Shown here: piece by piece, positions 10,456-21,524 of the stretch
How the letters are laid out: the number at the start of each line of letters is the position of its first letter
How positions within the stretch are numbered: the stretch's first letter is position 1
Source: Carettochelys insculpta
Lineage: Eukaryota; Chordata; Testudines; Carettochelyidae
Direction of reading: 5' to 3'
DNA length: 64,000 nt
Assembly (NCBI RefSeq): GCF_033958435.1
Contig: NC_134138.1
Span: 27,000,598 to 27,064,597 of the forward strand
Program-made: the position numbers and the translations under genes
The notes under the pieces: model-generated
What the model saw: only the letters and a program-made list of their open reading frames with translations
Database searches by the model: none
What the model was told of the DNA's origin: nothing

Positions 10456-12164
10456 GATAACAATTTAGAAGTGTTTAAAGCACAATGTGGGAAAAGAGAG
10501 GAAAAACCAAGCAGCCCCACTAAAGTATCCTGCAAATCATCTCTCTCTCGTTCTCCCAAAGACACTTATGATTGATCACAATGAAGTCAACCACATGAAA
10601 GTTACACACAGATTTTTCAGCTCTCCCTGTAGTACAAACTACATCCAGCTGACATCTTGCAAGATTATTGAGGTAACCAGAGAGAAGCCCCTCCTTACAT
10701 TGTGTATTAAAAGGGTGGGATGAAGGGCAGATTGCCCATGCACATTCCTGACTATTTTCTTTTTCCTTATGACATGATTAAACAGAAACACTTGTGACTT
10801 CTTTCAGAAAGGAACCCTTCATTCACGCAAGCAACACAGCTTTCCAGCAGCCGGGCAGATGCATCTGGACAACTTGGTGACCAACCAAGCTTTGATTTAA
10901 CAATTAAATCCCTGACTACTTTTCTGTCCAGACCATGTGGAAGTTGTCAGGCTGAAACTACAGAGGGTTGGTGGTGCTGGCTATTCTGATGGATGCAGGG
11001 CGCTCCCAGATATTACACATTGAGTGATGCACCACTCTAACGTTTGATGTCAGTGAAAATTTGTAAATGTTGTAAACAAAGCAATTGTAAAATATGCAGA
11101 TAAGCTGATAGACCCAAATTCCCTTCGGGCTGTATCTCTACTGAAGTCAATGAAGTTACACCCAGAATGATTTTGATTTTGAAGCAGACTACAGAGGCAG
11201 AAGCAGAAGCCCTGAGCAAATGTATTCTCAGATATCAAAAGACTGTTGGACACAAAAGTCCACGTAACAACTCATTCTCAGAGATAAAATCTATTAGGTG
11301 GGCCTTTTGTGGAGAAAGCTAACAAAGGCATTTATTATAACGTCAGGGCTGTATTTCACAATCAATTTACAACCACATAGCCCAGTGACTCCAGTGGGAT
11401 TATGCAGGGGGATATATATAAAAGCAGAATTCTTCTTGGGATTTTAGCTGACAAAAATCAAGATATTGGGTTAATTTGCCTTAATTTACACCTGCAATTA
11501 AGTGAATTGAATGGAGTTTCATAAGTTGTAAATCAGGGCAGGATTTAGCCCTGTGTTGTAAATTAGCCCTAGAGTTTAGCTTGTTTGTTTGGCCTTTCTT
11601 ACCAGTAAATAATCTCTTGCTTTTGTTGCTTCTCCCTAGCTGTTTTGTATCTATGATCCTGTCACTGAAGATTGTCTGGGAAGAGGAGGGATCAAATAAT
11701 TTAGGGCTGGATCCTAAACTGGTTTACACTGAAGTAGCTTGACCGAATTCAAATGAGCTGTGCAGGTTGAAATATGATGAGGATCTGGCCGAGAACATTT
11801 ATGTCTTTAATGGTATGGCTATGCTAAAAAAAAAGAAAAGTCTCAGAGTTCAGGGGGCTACAAATAACAGTGTACATGTTCCAGCTCAGGCTGGAGTTCA
11901 GGCTCTGACATCCACCCTCTTGCCATGTTGTAGAACCTCTGCTCCAGTGTGAGCGGGAATGTCTGTGCTACTACTTTTAGCCTCAGAGATGACTTGGGCT
12001 TGCACAGACCCAGACTCACTGTGTAAACATACCCAAGGAGTCTGCTGTTTTGATAATCCTCACACCTTCTCAAAGCTAGATCCAGCTGATTTAATCAGTA
12101 AGGCACATCTGGATATGGAGCAAAAGATTTTTGGTCATTATTATGGAATAAGATAAGTCTGAGG
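10456..12164. other. Unique spacer with one small palindromic repeat
   Basis: AT-rich sequence without supported genes. About 11697-11795 begins GGGCTGGATCCTAAACTGG and ends in sequence whose complement begins CGGCCAGATCCTCATC. This is probably a short ancient palindromic MITE of the GGCCAGATYCT kind also at 44056-44146. Confidence 0.35.
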
Positions 12165-12345
12165 AAAGAGTGCCAGACGTCTCCATACCTTGAAGTCTTT
12201 GAATCAAGACTGGATTTCATTCTGAAAGAGATACTGCAGCTGAGCCATTTAGTGGGTGAAATTCTGTGGTCTGATTTATTCAGGAGATCAGACTAGATGA
12301 TCATCATGGCTCCTCGGGACTTACAGTCTCTGAATTTATGAATCT
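12165..12345 (+). mobile_element. Old CR1-type LINE 3' end
   Basis: Matches the older amniote CR1 3' terminus: AAGACTGGATTTCATTCTG, then GGTGAAATTCTGTGGTCTG and CAGGAGATCAGACTAGATGA, ending near TCTGAATTTATGAAT. Non-coding 3' UTR portion only. Confidence 0.7.
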
Positions 12346-12619
12346 TCTGAATTGGAAGCGCATGGTGAAGAACAGAAGTAGTTCACAGATCATAAATCAG
12401 CCTCATTTTTTTATTTTGTATTCTTATGGTAGAACAATTGGAGTAGGGTATTTATATTGTTATAATAGTGCTTACACAAGCACCTCTCATTATAATATTG
12501 TATGTGCTGCTTGCCTCTACTTCTTCAAGAACTGAAAAGTTTCAAGTCACCTTAACCCAAAGTCCTCCAATTAAGTTTCATCAAGGTGACAACCCAGCTT
12601 CTTTGAAACAGAACTCAAA

Positions 12620-12897
12620 GGCTGTTTCTACACTAGCTCCCAACTTTCATTATTAATGAAGTGCTGCAGTGCATATGCAGAGCTTTATTAAGAAGTGGCC
12701 TGGGCACTTCAAAGTACCGGCTGGTTAGCCACAGCTACACGCAAGCCAACACTTTGAAGTTTGCCGCTTCGAAGTTGCCATGGGGGAGAATTAGCTTAAT
12801 GAAGCTCTGCATACGCACCACAGCACTTCATTAATAATCTCCCAACACCCTACAAACCATGCTCCCTTCCAAGTTGGGAGCTAGTGTAGACACAGCC
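12620..12897. mobile_element. 278-bp Harbinger-type MITE with CATTAATGAAG arms
   Basis: TIRs GGCTGTTTCTACACTAGC and (minus) GGCTGTGTCTACACTAGC, followed by a matched arm TCCCAACTT on both sides. Arms carry CTTCATTAAT and ATTAATGAAG. A perfect flanking AAA duplication (12617-12619, 12898-12900). No coding capacity. Confidence 0.8.
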
Positions 12898-13308
12898 AAA
12901 AAGTCTCAAGTCAAAACAAACACAAGCAGAAAGTCTGTCTTCAGTTTCACCTCCCCATTTCTGAACCTTCCCACTGCCTTTTAGATTCAAAACACCTGAT
13001 TCTACTGGGTTTAGCTCCTCTTGTTAGCAGGGCTGTCTTAGCCCCAGGCTATTCAGCCCAGGGGCACGCTGCCTTGTTAACAATCATTGAAAAAAAAAAA
13101 CCCCTCAAAATCCCTGAGACTGAAATTATGGAATTATTTTTACTCCAGCCAGTAGGGTCTTTATGGCTATTTCTACACTACGCCATTATTTCAAACTAAT
13201 AGCTGTTATGTCAAAATAACTATGCAAGCATCTACACTACACACATGCCATTTCAAAATAAATTTGAAACAGCAGGTGTGTTATTTTGAAATTGGTAACC
13301 CTCAGGTT

Positions 13309-13738
13309 GTGGGTACACTACATTTCCCTTTTAAAAGGGGAATGAAAATGAGGGAAATCAAAAATGCAAATGAAACGCTGATTTACAAATCTCGCGCTTC
13401 CTTTGCATAATCTCATGCAATTGCATTTGTGGAAGAGATTTTTTTTTAAAAGCAAAAACAGACGTGTAGACAGGGTTCCTTTGAAAATCAACCCCATTTT
13501 TCAAAAGAACCCTTCGTCCTATTTTGTTCAGGAAGATGGTTTTTTTTCTTCGAAAATGAAGTTTATATTCAAAGGAACCCCATCTACATGTCTGTTTTTG
13601 CTTGTGAAAAAGTCTCTTCTGAAAATGTGATCATGTGATAATATGCAAATGAAGCATGAGATTTGCATATCAGTGTTTCATTTGCACTTTCGATCACCCT
13701 CATCTGCATTGCCCTTTCAAAAGGCACTATTACAATGT
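13309..13738. mobile_element. Inner MITE 1, CCCTTTTAAAAGGG arms
   Basis: Starts GGTTGTGGGTACACTAC followed by TTCCCTTTTAAAAGGGGAATG. Arms alternate T-rich and A-rich palindromes with ATGCAAATGA and ATTTGCAT. The right arm (CCCTTTCAAAAGG) mirrors the left but its terminal repeat is overwritten by the next MITE. Confidence 0.6.
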
Positions 13739-14166
13739 GGGCTGTGTCTACATTTGCATTCCTCTTTCGAAAAAGGCATGCAAATGAGGAAAATTGAAAA
13801 AATTTGAAAATGTAGATGTGCAGATTTACATATCTGGCACCTCATTTGCATATCATTTTGAAAGAAGAAAAGCTGTGTAGATATGGCTCTTTTGAAAGCA
13901 AACCTCATCTTTGAAAGAACCCTTCTTCCCACTTTTTTACGGGACAGGTTGGGCATTGCTTTTATGGGAAGAAGGGGTCTTTCAAAGATAGGGTTTATTT
14001 TCAAAAGAGCCATGTCTACATTGTTTTTCTTCTTTCCAAGAAGAACTTTCAAAAGAATAATATGCAAATGAGGCACCAAATATGTAAATCTGCACCTCAT
14101 GCAATTTTGATTTTTCCCTCATTTGCATGCCTCTGTTGAAAGAGGAATGCTAGTGTTGACCCAGCC
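13739..14166. mobile_element. Inner MITE 2, CCTCTTTCGAAA arms
   Basis: Starts GGGCTGTGTCTACATTTGC then TTCCTCTTTCGAAAAAGGCA. Ends with GAAAGAGGAATGCTAG and a terminus whose complement is GGCTGGGTCAACAC. Repeats ATGCAAATGAGG in both arms. Non-coding. Confidence 0.7.
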
Positions 14167-14380
14167 ATAGAACAGCGCTATTTCAAAATAAACCATAATG
14201 GTGCCAATGGCACCATTTTGAAATAGTGCTGTGTCCAGATATCCTATTTCAAAATAGCTGGGTGTTATTTTGAAATGCATTTTTTGTGTGTAGCTGTGTT
14301 ATTTCAAAGTAAGATATTTCAAAATAGTTGCTTTGAAATAGCTTATTTCTAAATAACTCCATGGTGCAGCCGTAACCTAT

Positions 14381-16116
14381 GATCCAAATCTAACTCAGGT
14401 GTAAAAGAAATGGACTACTCACCTGAGCTAGATCTGCAACATTGGAAACTTTTAAGAGGCGTGGGCCAGGTAGGGGCTCAAGCAGCATGGCTGCCTGATT
14501 CCCAGCTAGTGTGGGGCTGGTCAATTTCCCTTTGCAGAGGAAATTGATGACCCTGCACTAGCTGGGACTCAGGCAGCCTTGCTGCTTGAGGCCCCCGATC
14601 ACACAGGGTCATCTAAGTGTTTGTGAAATTTCACCATTTTCTCCCCCTACACACACACACATACACACACCTGGCTCTGCAAAGAGCTGGGGGGAGGACA
14701 AAATCAATGTAATTGCTATGGCACACACAGAGTGTTCTCGCAGCACACAGCCACTGCTGTAGGCTTCCAAGGCAATGAACTGGGGAGAGCTAGGTGCCTT
14801 AGAAGGCAATTCACAAAACCTAGCATGATAGGTGAAGAGCTGCCTAAGCTAGCCAAAGGGAGACGCTGAAAAGAGAGGAAGGTGCTACACCCTGCCGTCT
14901 CCCAGACAAAGGTGCTTAAATCCAGTCAGGTTAAGTGGCTTTTGTAAGAAGTTGGGGGAAAGGAGGAGGAGCTCCCTCATCACTTTTAGCCCAGTAGTTA
15001 GTGTGCTCAGCTGGACTGTGGGGGCTCATGCGCCACCCACTTCAAGTCCTACCATCACCTGGGGGCCAGGAAGGCAGATTTGAACAGGAATCTGGTATTT
15101 TTGGGTGTGTGCATCAACCATTGTTATAGGATCTTTTGATGTGGGGCTCCCATTTGGGGAACATGGCCTATAACCTGGTGATTATCTCATTCTCCCTGGA
15201 GGTAAGGGGACAAAATTCTAGTTCCCTTGCTCCAATCACTCTTTCTTTCTCCAAAGTGGCACAGAGCATCACATGGGTGCCTAAATGAGAAGTTAGGCAT
15301 CTAAAATGGGACCTACTTTAGAGCATCTATGGCATTGTTCTTTAGCCAAATCCTGGGATTACCCTTCTGATACCCCCACACACCTTTCCTTTTTCCTCTT
15401 GATTTTATTGAGAACCTTCGAGCTAATACCTTCTGCTTTACTAGCTAATATGCACCACGTAGTATTTGTATGTTGTCTTTCCTCTGAGGTTGTCATTGCG
15501 ACTCTTGCGGTACTGATTTTGTAACCAAATTTGAAAAAAAAAATGGCTATTTTGGCTGCATACCCCTGCCCTAGAGCTTGAGTCAGCTTCAGGCACTAGT
15601 ACTGTTAGCACACGGGTAGGGCATCAACTCCCGGAGTCATGTAATTACAGCAGAATCTCCAACCTCATTTTTTAAAAAGTACATTTCCAGCTATAATGAA
15701 TGCAAAGAAAAATTTGAAAAGGTGGCCCGAGTATGACAGATGCCATTACATCTGCTTGCATCTTCAGGAAACCTGAAACAACAGTTTTAATTCCCACTCC
15801 CCCTTACAAGGGCATTATCACCAAGATCCACTCCTCTGCACAGCCCCCAACACACCCACCAAAGAATTTTGGCACTGCAGATTTTTGGGGAAAGTGCAGC
15901 AGGTTTGGACCCCCCTCACCCCCACTCAGTTCATACATCCCTGGTTACCAATGCCTTGGGTCTTCAGGGAAGAGAGAGGATCTCTGCTGCTACCTTCTTT
16001 ACTCCTAAAGGAAGGGGCCTCTGCTTTGCTCCTATCCATCTGGGAGAAGAGACAGGACTCATGAGGGTGGTAGGACCTTCGCATGGGTGGGTCTCAGTGG
16101 GAAGAGCCTCAGGAAA
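14381..16116. other. Mostly unique sequence; possible tRNA-like SINE remnant
   Basis: At 14987-15060, AGCCCAGTAGTTAGTGTGC looks like a Pol III A box (TRGCNNAGTNG), and a weak B box (CTTCAAGTCCT) lies about 50 bases on. It might be an old tRNA-derived SINE. (AC)n occurs at about 14646-14671. No supported gene. Confidence 0.3.
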
Positions 16117-16715
16117 CCCCATAAAGGTTGAACCTCTGAAATCTAGGACTCTCTGACCCAGCAACATCTGTACTAGAGAGACCCAGCAGCCAGGACTGTC
16201 GGCCAGCTGGCAATCCTACAGCGAGAGCCCAGGTCACAGCCAGGATGCTGGTAGCTGGGGAGCCACAGCCAGGGCTGAGAAGCTGACAGTGGCTGAGGTG
16301 TAGGAACTGTGGCCAGGCCTTGGAAGCTGACATTGGCTGGGGAGAAGGAGCTGGAGCCGCACCTGGGAAGCTGGCCATGGCCAGGGGAGTAGGAGTGGAG
16401 GCCCAAGCCAGGAAGACATTTATGGTTGTGAGAGCAGGAGCTGCAGCTAGAACCAAGAAGCCAGCAGCAACCAGAGCATCAGGAGCCCTGGCCTGGCCCA
16501 AGGAGTGGGAGCCGCGGCTGGGGAGCTGGAAGCCAATGGCAGCCAGGAGGCTACGGTGGTATCTGGGGCTGGCAGCCAGGAGCAGGCCAGCAGCCTGGAG
16601 GGCAGCCTTGGAGTGGGGGCCAGCTACCAGCAGGAAAGGATTAACCTCCCCTGTTCGAGCAAAATCCCTGGTTTGGGGCCACTGAGGTCCTGAGGGAGCC
16701 ACACCAGGGAGGTGT
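16117..16715. repeat. GC-rich imperfect minisatellite within a possible Tigger-like element
   Basis: From about 16180 to 16650 the sequence reiterates degenerate GCTGG-GAGC-CA-AGCCAGG units of roughly 25-40 bases. This keeps a 225-codon frame open on minus (16786-16109) that is only low-complexity Ala/Ser/Pro. The left edge AAAGGTTGAACCTCTGAAAT matches the terminus of the Tigger-like element at 34962-35288, so the minisatellite may fill that element's interior. The right terminus is unclear. Confidence 0.45.
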
Positions 16716-18599
16716 ATCCTGTAATAAGGTGTGTCTAGGGCCATGAATTCCCTTAATCCAGCTCCGCATAAAGCAACATTTTTCAAACGTGGCCAGAAAT
16801 CTTGAATGTCTTTATTTTCATATGATCTAATTAAGACACCTGGGGCCTGATTTCCAGAGTGGCTGAGCCTCTCCCGCTGACCTCAGTTTGAACTTTAGGC
16901 TCTCAGTGCTTCTGAAAATAAGGCTGAAGTTCTGCTTCCACGGTAATAACCCACCTGAGCTAGTGTCTAACACACTTGAGACTTCTGCTTGTTGTGAAGT
17001 CTGCCTAGGTACATCTGCCTGGAAGACAGCTACCAGTGAAACTAATGCTGCAGAATTGTGACAGTGCTACTATGGCGGCATGGCTCAAAATCAGTGGAGT
17101 GACGCCTTTCAGCCTTTTCTTTATAAACTTGTCTTTTTGAAAACACGATAACTGTCTGCCACTAAAGAAACATTCTGGGCTGAGGCTTGTTGGCTTGCAC
17201 AAGCCTCAGTACGCATTCCCCCAGAGGAGTGGAACAGCTGCAATTGCTCCGATATATAACACACCATTTTTTGCTTTCTGTGGCCAATTTTATTTATTAT
17301 TTTTGTGTGTGAATAGTACAGAATTTTAAAAAGGTAACATTTTAAAATGATCTCAGTGCTCATATGAACATCCAGCTTCCCCTCATTCCCAGGCCCCTTC
17401 TCCTCTTCCATCCCCCACAAAAGTCAGGCAACTCTCCAAAGCTGATGATCCATCCTTATCTCGTAGCACTGATCTTTTTTATTTCTCACAATAGCGTAAG
17501 TTCAGGACAGAGTAATAATCGTTATGAATTCCACTCAGTTACATCCGATAATGCAGTCAGCGTATGCCATCTCACTTGCTGAATTTGAAGTACATATACA
17601 TAGCTGTAAATATTTAGTATGAGGACAATTTGAGGGCTATGTTAAAGGTTTTTTGATTTTGTTGCATGAAGCTGTTGGCTACGCTAACTGATTATGTTTA
17701 ACTGCAATCCATGTCAGACTAATGACTCTATACACTGCTGAGGAAGTAAAATTCATTTAGTTTGTAACAAGCGTAATAACATTCTCAGAGGGTATATTTT
17801 GAAAGAAAACAGGCCACTGTGAGATTGGATTTAAACAAGAAAGCTGTTCAGGACCAGCATTTGCCTTCTCAGTCGCTATGAGCACATCAACATCTAAACT
17901 GCAAAACATATGTGTACCTGTAGTATTTTGTTTCTAGTGTTAGGAGGACAAATCACCACACTGCACTGAATTGAAGGCACGGCAGGAGAACAGCCATGGA
18001 AATCACATTTTGTATTTTTGTTTGAAAACAAAACTAAAACAATTGGAGTTACAAATTATATATTATGGCTGAGTTTTTAATAGCTCCCTGTGAGAGTGGA
18101 CCACTAACTCTCATGAATATTCCCAAACCCCTGAAGCAGCCTTGAAAATCACAGCCTAAATATGTGTCTGATACATATTGAGTAACTATAGCAGAGAAAG
18201 GGGATGAAATATCCAGTGCCTCAAATGCTCTAACAACTATTCTGTAACACCACACAATCACGCCAATGAAATCATACAAGGAAAATGATAAAAAAGGAAA
18301 ACACCCTTTCGCCCATAGTGAACACTTCACAGTTGCTCTGTAGCTAACGTATCCGTCCTCATCCTCAAAGGCAACCTGCACAGCACTTTCAGAAGACTAG
18401 CCTAGAAACTTCAAATGTATAACTCTGCTAGACATGAAGAATTATGGTCTCAGTAGAAACTCTGGCTGTAGGGCTCATCGCAATAGTCTGTAATCTAGCC
18501 CTCCTTTGTCCTATGACTGTAAAGATGTTGATTGTCCACTGAAAGTTAAGGGGTTTCTTGCAACATGTGTTCACCCTTTAGGCTTACCAGTCTGTTGCA
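16716..18599. other. Unique AT-rich spacer
   Basis: No repeat end, RNA gene or conserved reading frame recognised. The 110-codon frame on minus at 18049-18381 shows no known family. Confidence 0.3.
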
Positions 18600-18715
18600 T
18601 GCTTGTAACCTTTTCCGGACATTAAGAACTCTATGGAGCGAAAAAGCTAGTCACCCTCAGCAACAGAAGATGGTCCAATAAACGATGTTACCTCACCCAG
18701 CTTGTATCTCTCATT
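18600..18715 (+). mobile_element. PLE 3' tail of a second subfamily
   Basis: AGATGGTCCAATAAACGATG followed by TTACCTCACCCAGCTTGTAT is the tail of a distinct amniote PLE subfamily. Upstream, ATTAAGAACTCTATGGAGCG and AAAAAGC at 18621-18646 look like a decayed hammerhead core (CTGAAGA, stem, GAAAGC). Old copy. Confidence 0.55.
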
Positions 18716-18839
18716 AACTCTCAGTGGAATTTAGACTCTTAAGTACATCAATGTCATTTGAAAATAGAATATAGACTCCTAATCAGGTAGGTATCGGGAC
18801 ACTGAGCATGAAAACACATCTTTCTTACCCACAATTATA

Positions 18840-19122
18840 CAGTAATCCCTCAATTTACGTGGCGGTTGTGGCCTGGGCAACCTCTGTGTAAACAGAATTT
18901 TGCGTAAATTGGTGGGGTTTGGGGAGATCTGGCACTGCGAGCAGCTGTCTGTGTGCCGCGAGCCCGTCAGACACACAGCTGAGAGAAGCTGGGAGCTGAG
19001 TGGCTGCCCCACCCCCCACTTCCCCAGCTGCCCACTTCACCAGCCCCCTGCAATTTATGCAAAATTCAGTTTACACAGAGGTTGCCCAGGACTCATCCTC
19101 CACGTAAATCGAGGGATTACTG
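18840..19122. mobile_element. Tigger/pogo-like palindromic MITE with TA target duplication
   Basis: Left end CAGTAATCCCTCAATTTACG and right end (minus) CAGTAATCCCTCGATTTACG, flanked by TA on both sides (18838-18839, 19123-19124). Further inverted pairing: GGCAACCTCTGTGTAAAC on both arms. 283 bp, non-coding. The CAGT terminus with TA duplication fits the Tc1/mariner pogo/Tigger group. Confidence 0.8.
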
Positions 19123-19269
19123 TATAACTGTGGGTAAGAAGGATGTTTTGTTTTGTTTTGTTTTTTGCTAAATGAGGAAGTGGATGTTTGGCTTTGTGCT
19201 AAACTGTGTAACGTGTTTCTACTGCTAATGCAAACTTTTTCTCTGCCAGTTTCTCTAGTGTGTCACATA

Positions 19270-19697
19270 AACTGTGTCTACACTACAAAGAGGCCTTCTG
19301 TTGACGGAACTAGGGAGCGTCCACACTACAAATGCATTCTGTTGAGAATCTGTCGACAGAACACAACCTTTTCCCCAGCAGAGTTCTGTCTTGAAAGTTT
19401 GAGGCATAGCGCCTCTGTAGACAGATTCTATTGACAGAAAAATATTGTCAATGCTCCGGGGTGGATTAGGGGGGAGGGGGCTCTGTCAACAGAGAGGGCT
19501 TCCAGTTCACCAGGCACCCATTTGCAGCTTCTGGCTGGCTTTTCTGTTGTTAGAAGACTGTGCAGTCTGTCGACAGAGGGCGTCAACAGGGGGAGCCCCA
19601 ATGAGGAGTAGATATGTTCTGCAGACAGAGTTTCTGTCAGCAAAAAATCTGTCGACAGTGACTTCTGTAGACAGAACTTTGTAGTGTAGACTCAGCT
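19270..19697. mobile_element. 428-bp Harbinger-type MITE, TCTGTCGACAGA arms
   Basis: Ends AACTGTGTCTACACTACAAAG and (minus) AGCTGAGTCTACACTACAAAG. Arms reiterate CTGTCGACAG and TTCTGTTGACAG, the same palindrome family as Harbinger copies 1 and 3, so it is probably mobilised by that lineage. Confidence 0.75.
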
Positions 19698-19807
19698 ATG
19701 GCATGTGAAATATGAGACTGAGTCACCAGTAACAGGCTTTCCCCTTCAGTACCAGTGATGAGAACACGCTTTCCATTCCACTATTGCTATAGGATTTTAA
19801 ACAGAAC

Positions 19808-19879
19808 CTAGTAAAGTCAGACAGTTTTAAATCAGCAGGTCCAGATAATTTTCATCCAGGAGTTTTAAACAAATCATTA
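19808..19879 (+). mobile_element. Small CR1 ORF2 remnant
   Basis: Encodes a decayed piece similar to the CR1 reverse-transcriptase segment K-S-A-G-P-D-N-F-H-P-G-V-L. Cut off by the SINE at 19880. Confidence 0.5.
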
Positions 19880-20062
19880 GGGATAGCTCAGTAGTTTGAG
19901 AACTGGTTTCCTAAACCCAGGCTTGAAAGCTCAGTCCTTGATGGATCTGGGGCACATAGATTTTTTTTTTTTAAAAAAGAAAGGGCTGATGCTTGGTCCT
20001 GCCAAGAGAGCAGGGGACTGGACTCAGTGACTTCCTGAGGTCCCTTCCAGTTCTATGAGTTG
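19880..20062 (+). mobile_element. tRNA-derived Cry-type (tortoise Pol III) SINE
   Basis: Pol III A box region TAGCTCAGTAGTTTGAG and a degenerate B box (AAGCTCAGTCCTT) lie in a tRNA-like head. A TTT/AAA-rich linker follows, then GGTGCTTGGTCC-type sequence (here GATGCTTGGTCCTGCC) and the tail GGGGACTGGACTCAGTGA with TCCCTTCCAGTTCTATGAG. That tail matches the CR1 3' end, as expected for a SINE reverse-transcribed by CR1. Known from cryptodiran turtles. Confidence 0.8.
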
Positions 20063-20153
20063 AGTGTGTGTGTGTGTATCTCTGGAGCTCAGGGCACTGT
20101 TAATGTTGATTGTCAATAAGTCTTGAAACATTAGGAAGACTGGAGTAGTTAAG

Positions 20154-20290
20154 GTGGCATAGCTCAGTGGTTTGAGCATTGGCCTTATAAACCTTGGTTT
20201 GCCAGTTCATTCCTTAGGTAGCCATCTAAAGCAAATGCATTTAAAAATATACATATGAGGAATGGTGCTTGGTCCTACTAAGACAGACAG
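20154..20290 (+). mobile_element. Second Cry-type SINE, 3'-truncated
   Basis: Head TAGCTCAGTGGTTTGAGCAT with intact-looking A box, B-box region CCAGTTCATTCCTTAG, then GGAATGGTGCTTGGTCCTAC. The CR1-like tail is lost. Same strand as the SINE 90 bp upstream, with a short (TG)n between them at about 20065. Confidence 0.75.
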
Positions 20291-20427
20291 CAGTTTAAAA
20301 CCCTAAAATAGGTAGGTAAGAATGTGTCTGAGGGTTTGAAAGCCATTGTACAAACCTGGCATTGCACTACTTTAATTGCAATCAGTATTGTTTGTGTAAA
20401 CAGATCGTAGCACCGATGAAACACATG

Positions 20428-21137
20428 GGCTACGTCTACACGTACACCCAACTTCGAAATAGCTTATTTCGATGTTGCGACATCGAAATAGGCTATTTCG
20501 ATGAATAACGTCTACATGTCCTCCAGGGCTGGCAACGTCGATGTTCAACTTCGACGTTGCTCAGCCCAACATCGAAATAGGCACAGCGAGGGAACGTCTA
20601 CACGCCAAAGTAGCACACATCGAAATAAGGGAGCCAGGCACAGCTGCAGACAGGGTCACGGGGCGGACTCAACAGCAAGTCGCTCCCTTAAAGGGCCCCT
20701 CCCAGACACACTTTCATTAAACAGTGCAAGATACACAGAGCCAACAACTAGTTGCAGACGCTGTATATGCAGCACGGACCCCCAGCTGCAGCAGCAGCAG
20801 CCAGAAGCCCTGGGCTAAGGGCTGCTGCCCACGGTGACCACAGAGCCCCGCAAGGGCTGGAGAGAGAGTATCTCTCAACCCCCCAGCTGATGGCCGCCAT
20901 GGAGGACCCCGCTATTTCGATGTTGCGGGACGCGGATCGTCTACACGTCCCTACTTCGATGTTGAACGTCGAAGTAGGGCGCTATTCCCATCCCCTCATG
21001 GGGTTAGCGACTTCGACGTCTCGCCGCCTAACGTCGATTTCAACTTCGAAATAGCGCCCAACACGTGTAGACGTGACAGGCGCTATTTCGAAGTTACTGC
21101 CGCTACTTCGAAGTAGCGTGCACGTGTAGACGCAGCT
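20428..21137 (+). mobile_element. 710-bp non-autonomous Harbinger derivative, TTCGAA arms, copy B
   Basis: TIRs GGCTACGTCTACAC and (minus) AGCTGCGTCTACAC; flanking duplication ATG (20425-20427, 21138-21140). About ten differences by eye from copy A over the full 710 bp, so both are recent. Harbinger copy 2 starts immediately after the shared ATG. Contains the same 100-codon frame as copy A (20752-21054), probably spurious because the 32397 copy breaks it by frameshift. Confidence 0.8.
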
Positions 21138-21524
21138 ATGGGGTGCATCTACACTACATCTCTGTTTCTAAAGAACGTCTTTCCAAAGAGAACATTGAAA
21201 GATGCTCTTTCAAAATGGAGCATCCACACGTGCCAGTGGGGAGCGAAGTTCTGATCTGTTATTTCGAAAGGCCCCTCAGTGCAATTTCGAAAGAGAGCTT
21301 CCACACACACCAGGGTGCTCTTTTGAGAGAGCAGGGGCAGGAAGCACCATGGGCAGGGTCGCATGGCGGATGAGCCCTTCCGGGGCTGCTGCCCGCCATC
21401 CCCTTAAAGGGCCCCCCCGCACAGGCCTGTTCCCAGGCAGAGAAGAGAGAGAGAGGGAGAGAGAGTGGAGCAGGCATCCCAGGCCCTCACGGACCGCAAA
21501 CAGCAGCACCCCTGCAATGATGCC

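Larger units (their letters stand above)
13165..14377. mobile_element. Harbinger-type MITE, TTATTTCAAAATA arms, hosting two inner MITEs
   Basis: Outer ends GGCTATTTCTACACTACG and (minus) GGTTACGGCTGCACC lie within a perfect TAT duplication (13162-13164, 14378-14380). Outer arms 13165-13308 and about 14167-14377 repeat TATTTCAAAATA. Two further elements lie inside (next entries). Confidence 0.75.

Noticed and set aside
13300..14380. CRISPR-like alternating repeats
   Set aside because: Repeats are palindromic MITE arms of unequal spacing in a vertebrate context.
16109..16786. 225-codon frame on minus
   Set aside because: Entirely low-complexity Ala/Ser/Pro/Leu from a GC-rich minisatellite, with open frames on both strands.
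19880..19955. Functional tRNA gene
   Set aside because: A/B-box-like sequence belongs to a SINE head with SINE body and CR1 tail; no cloverleaf.
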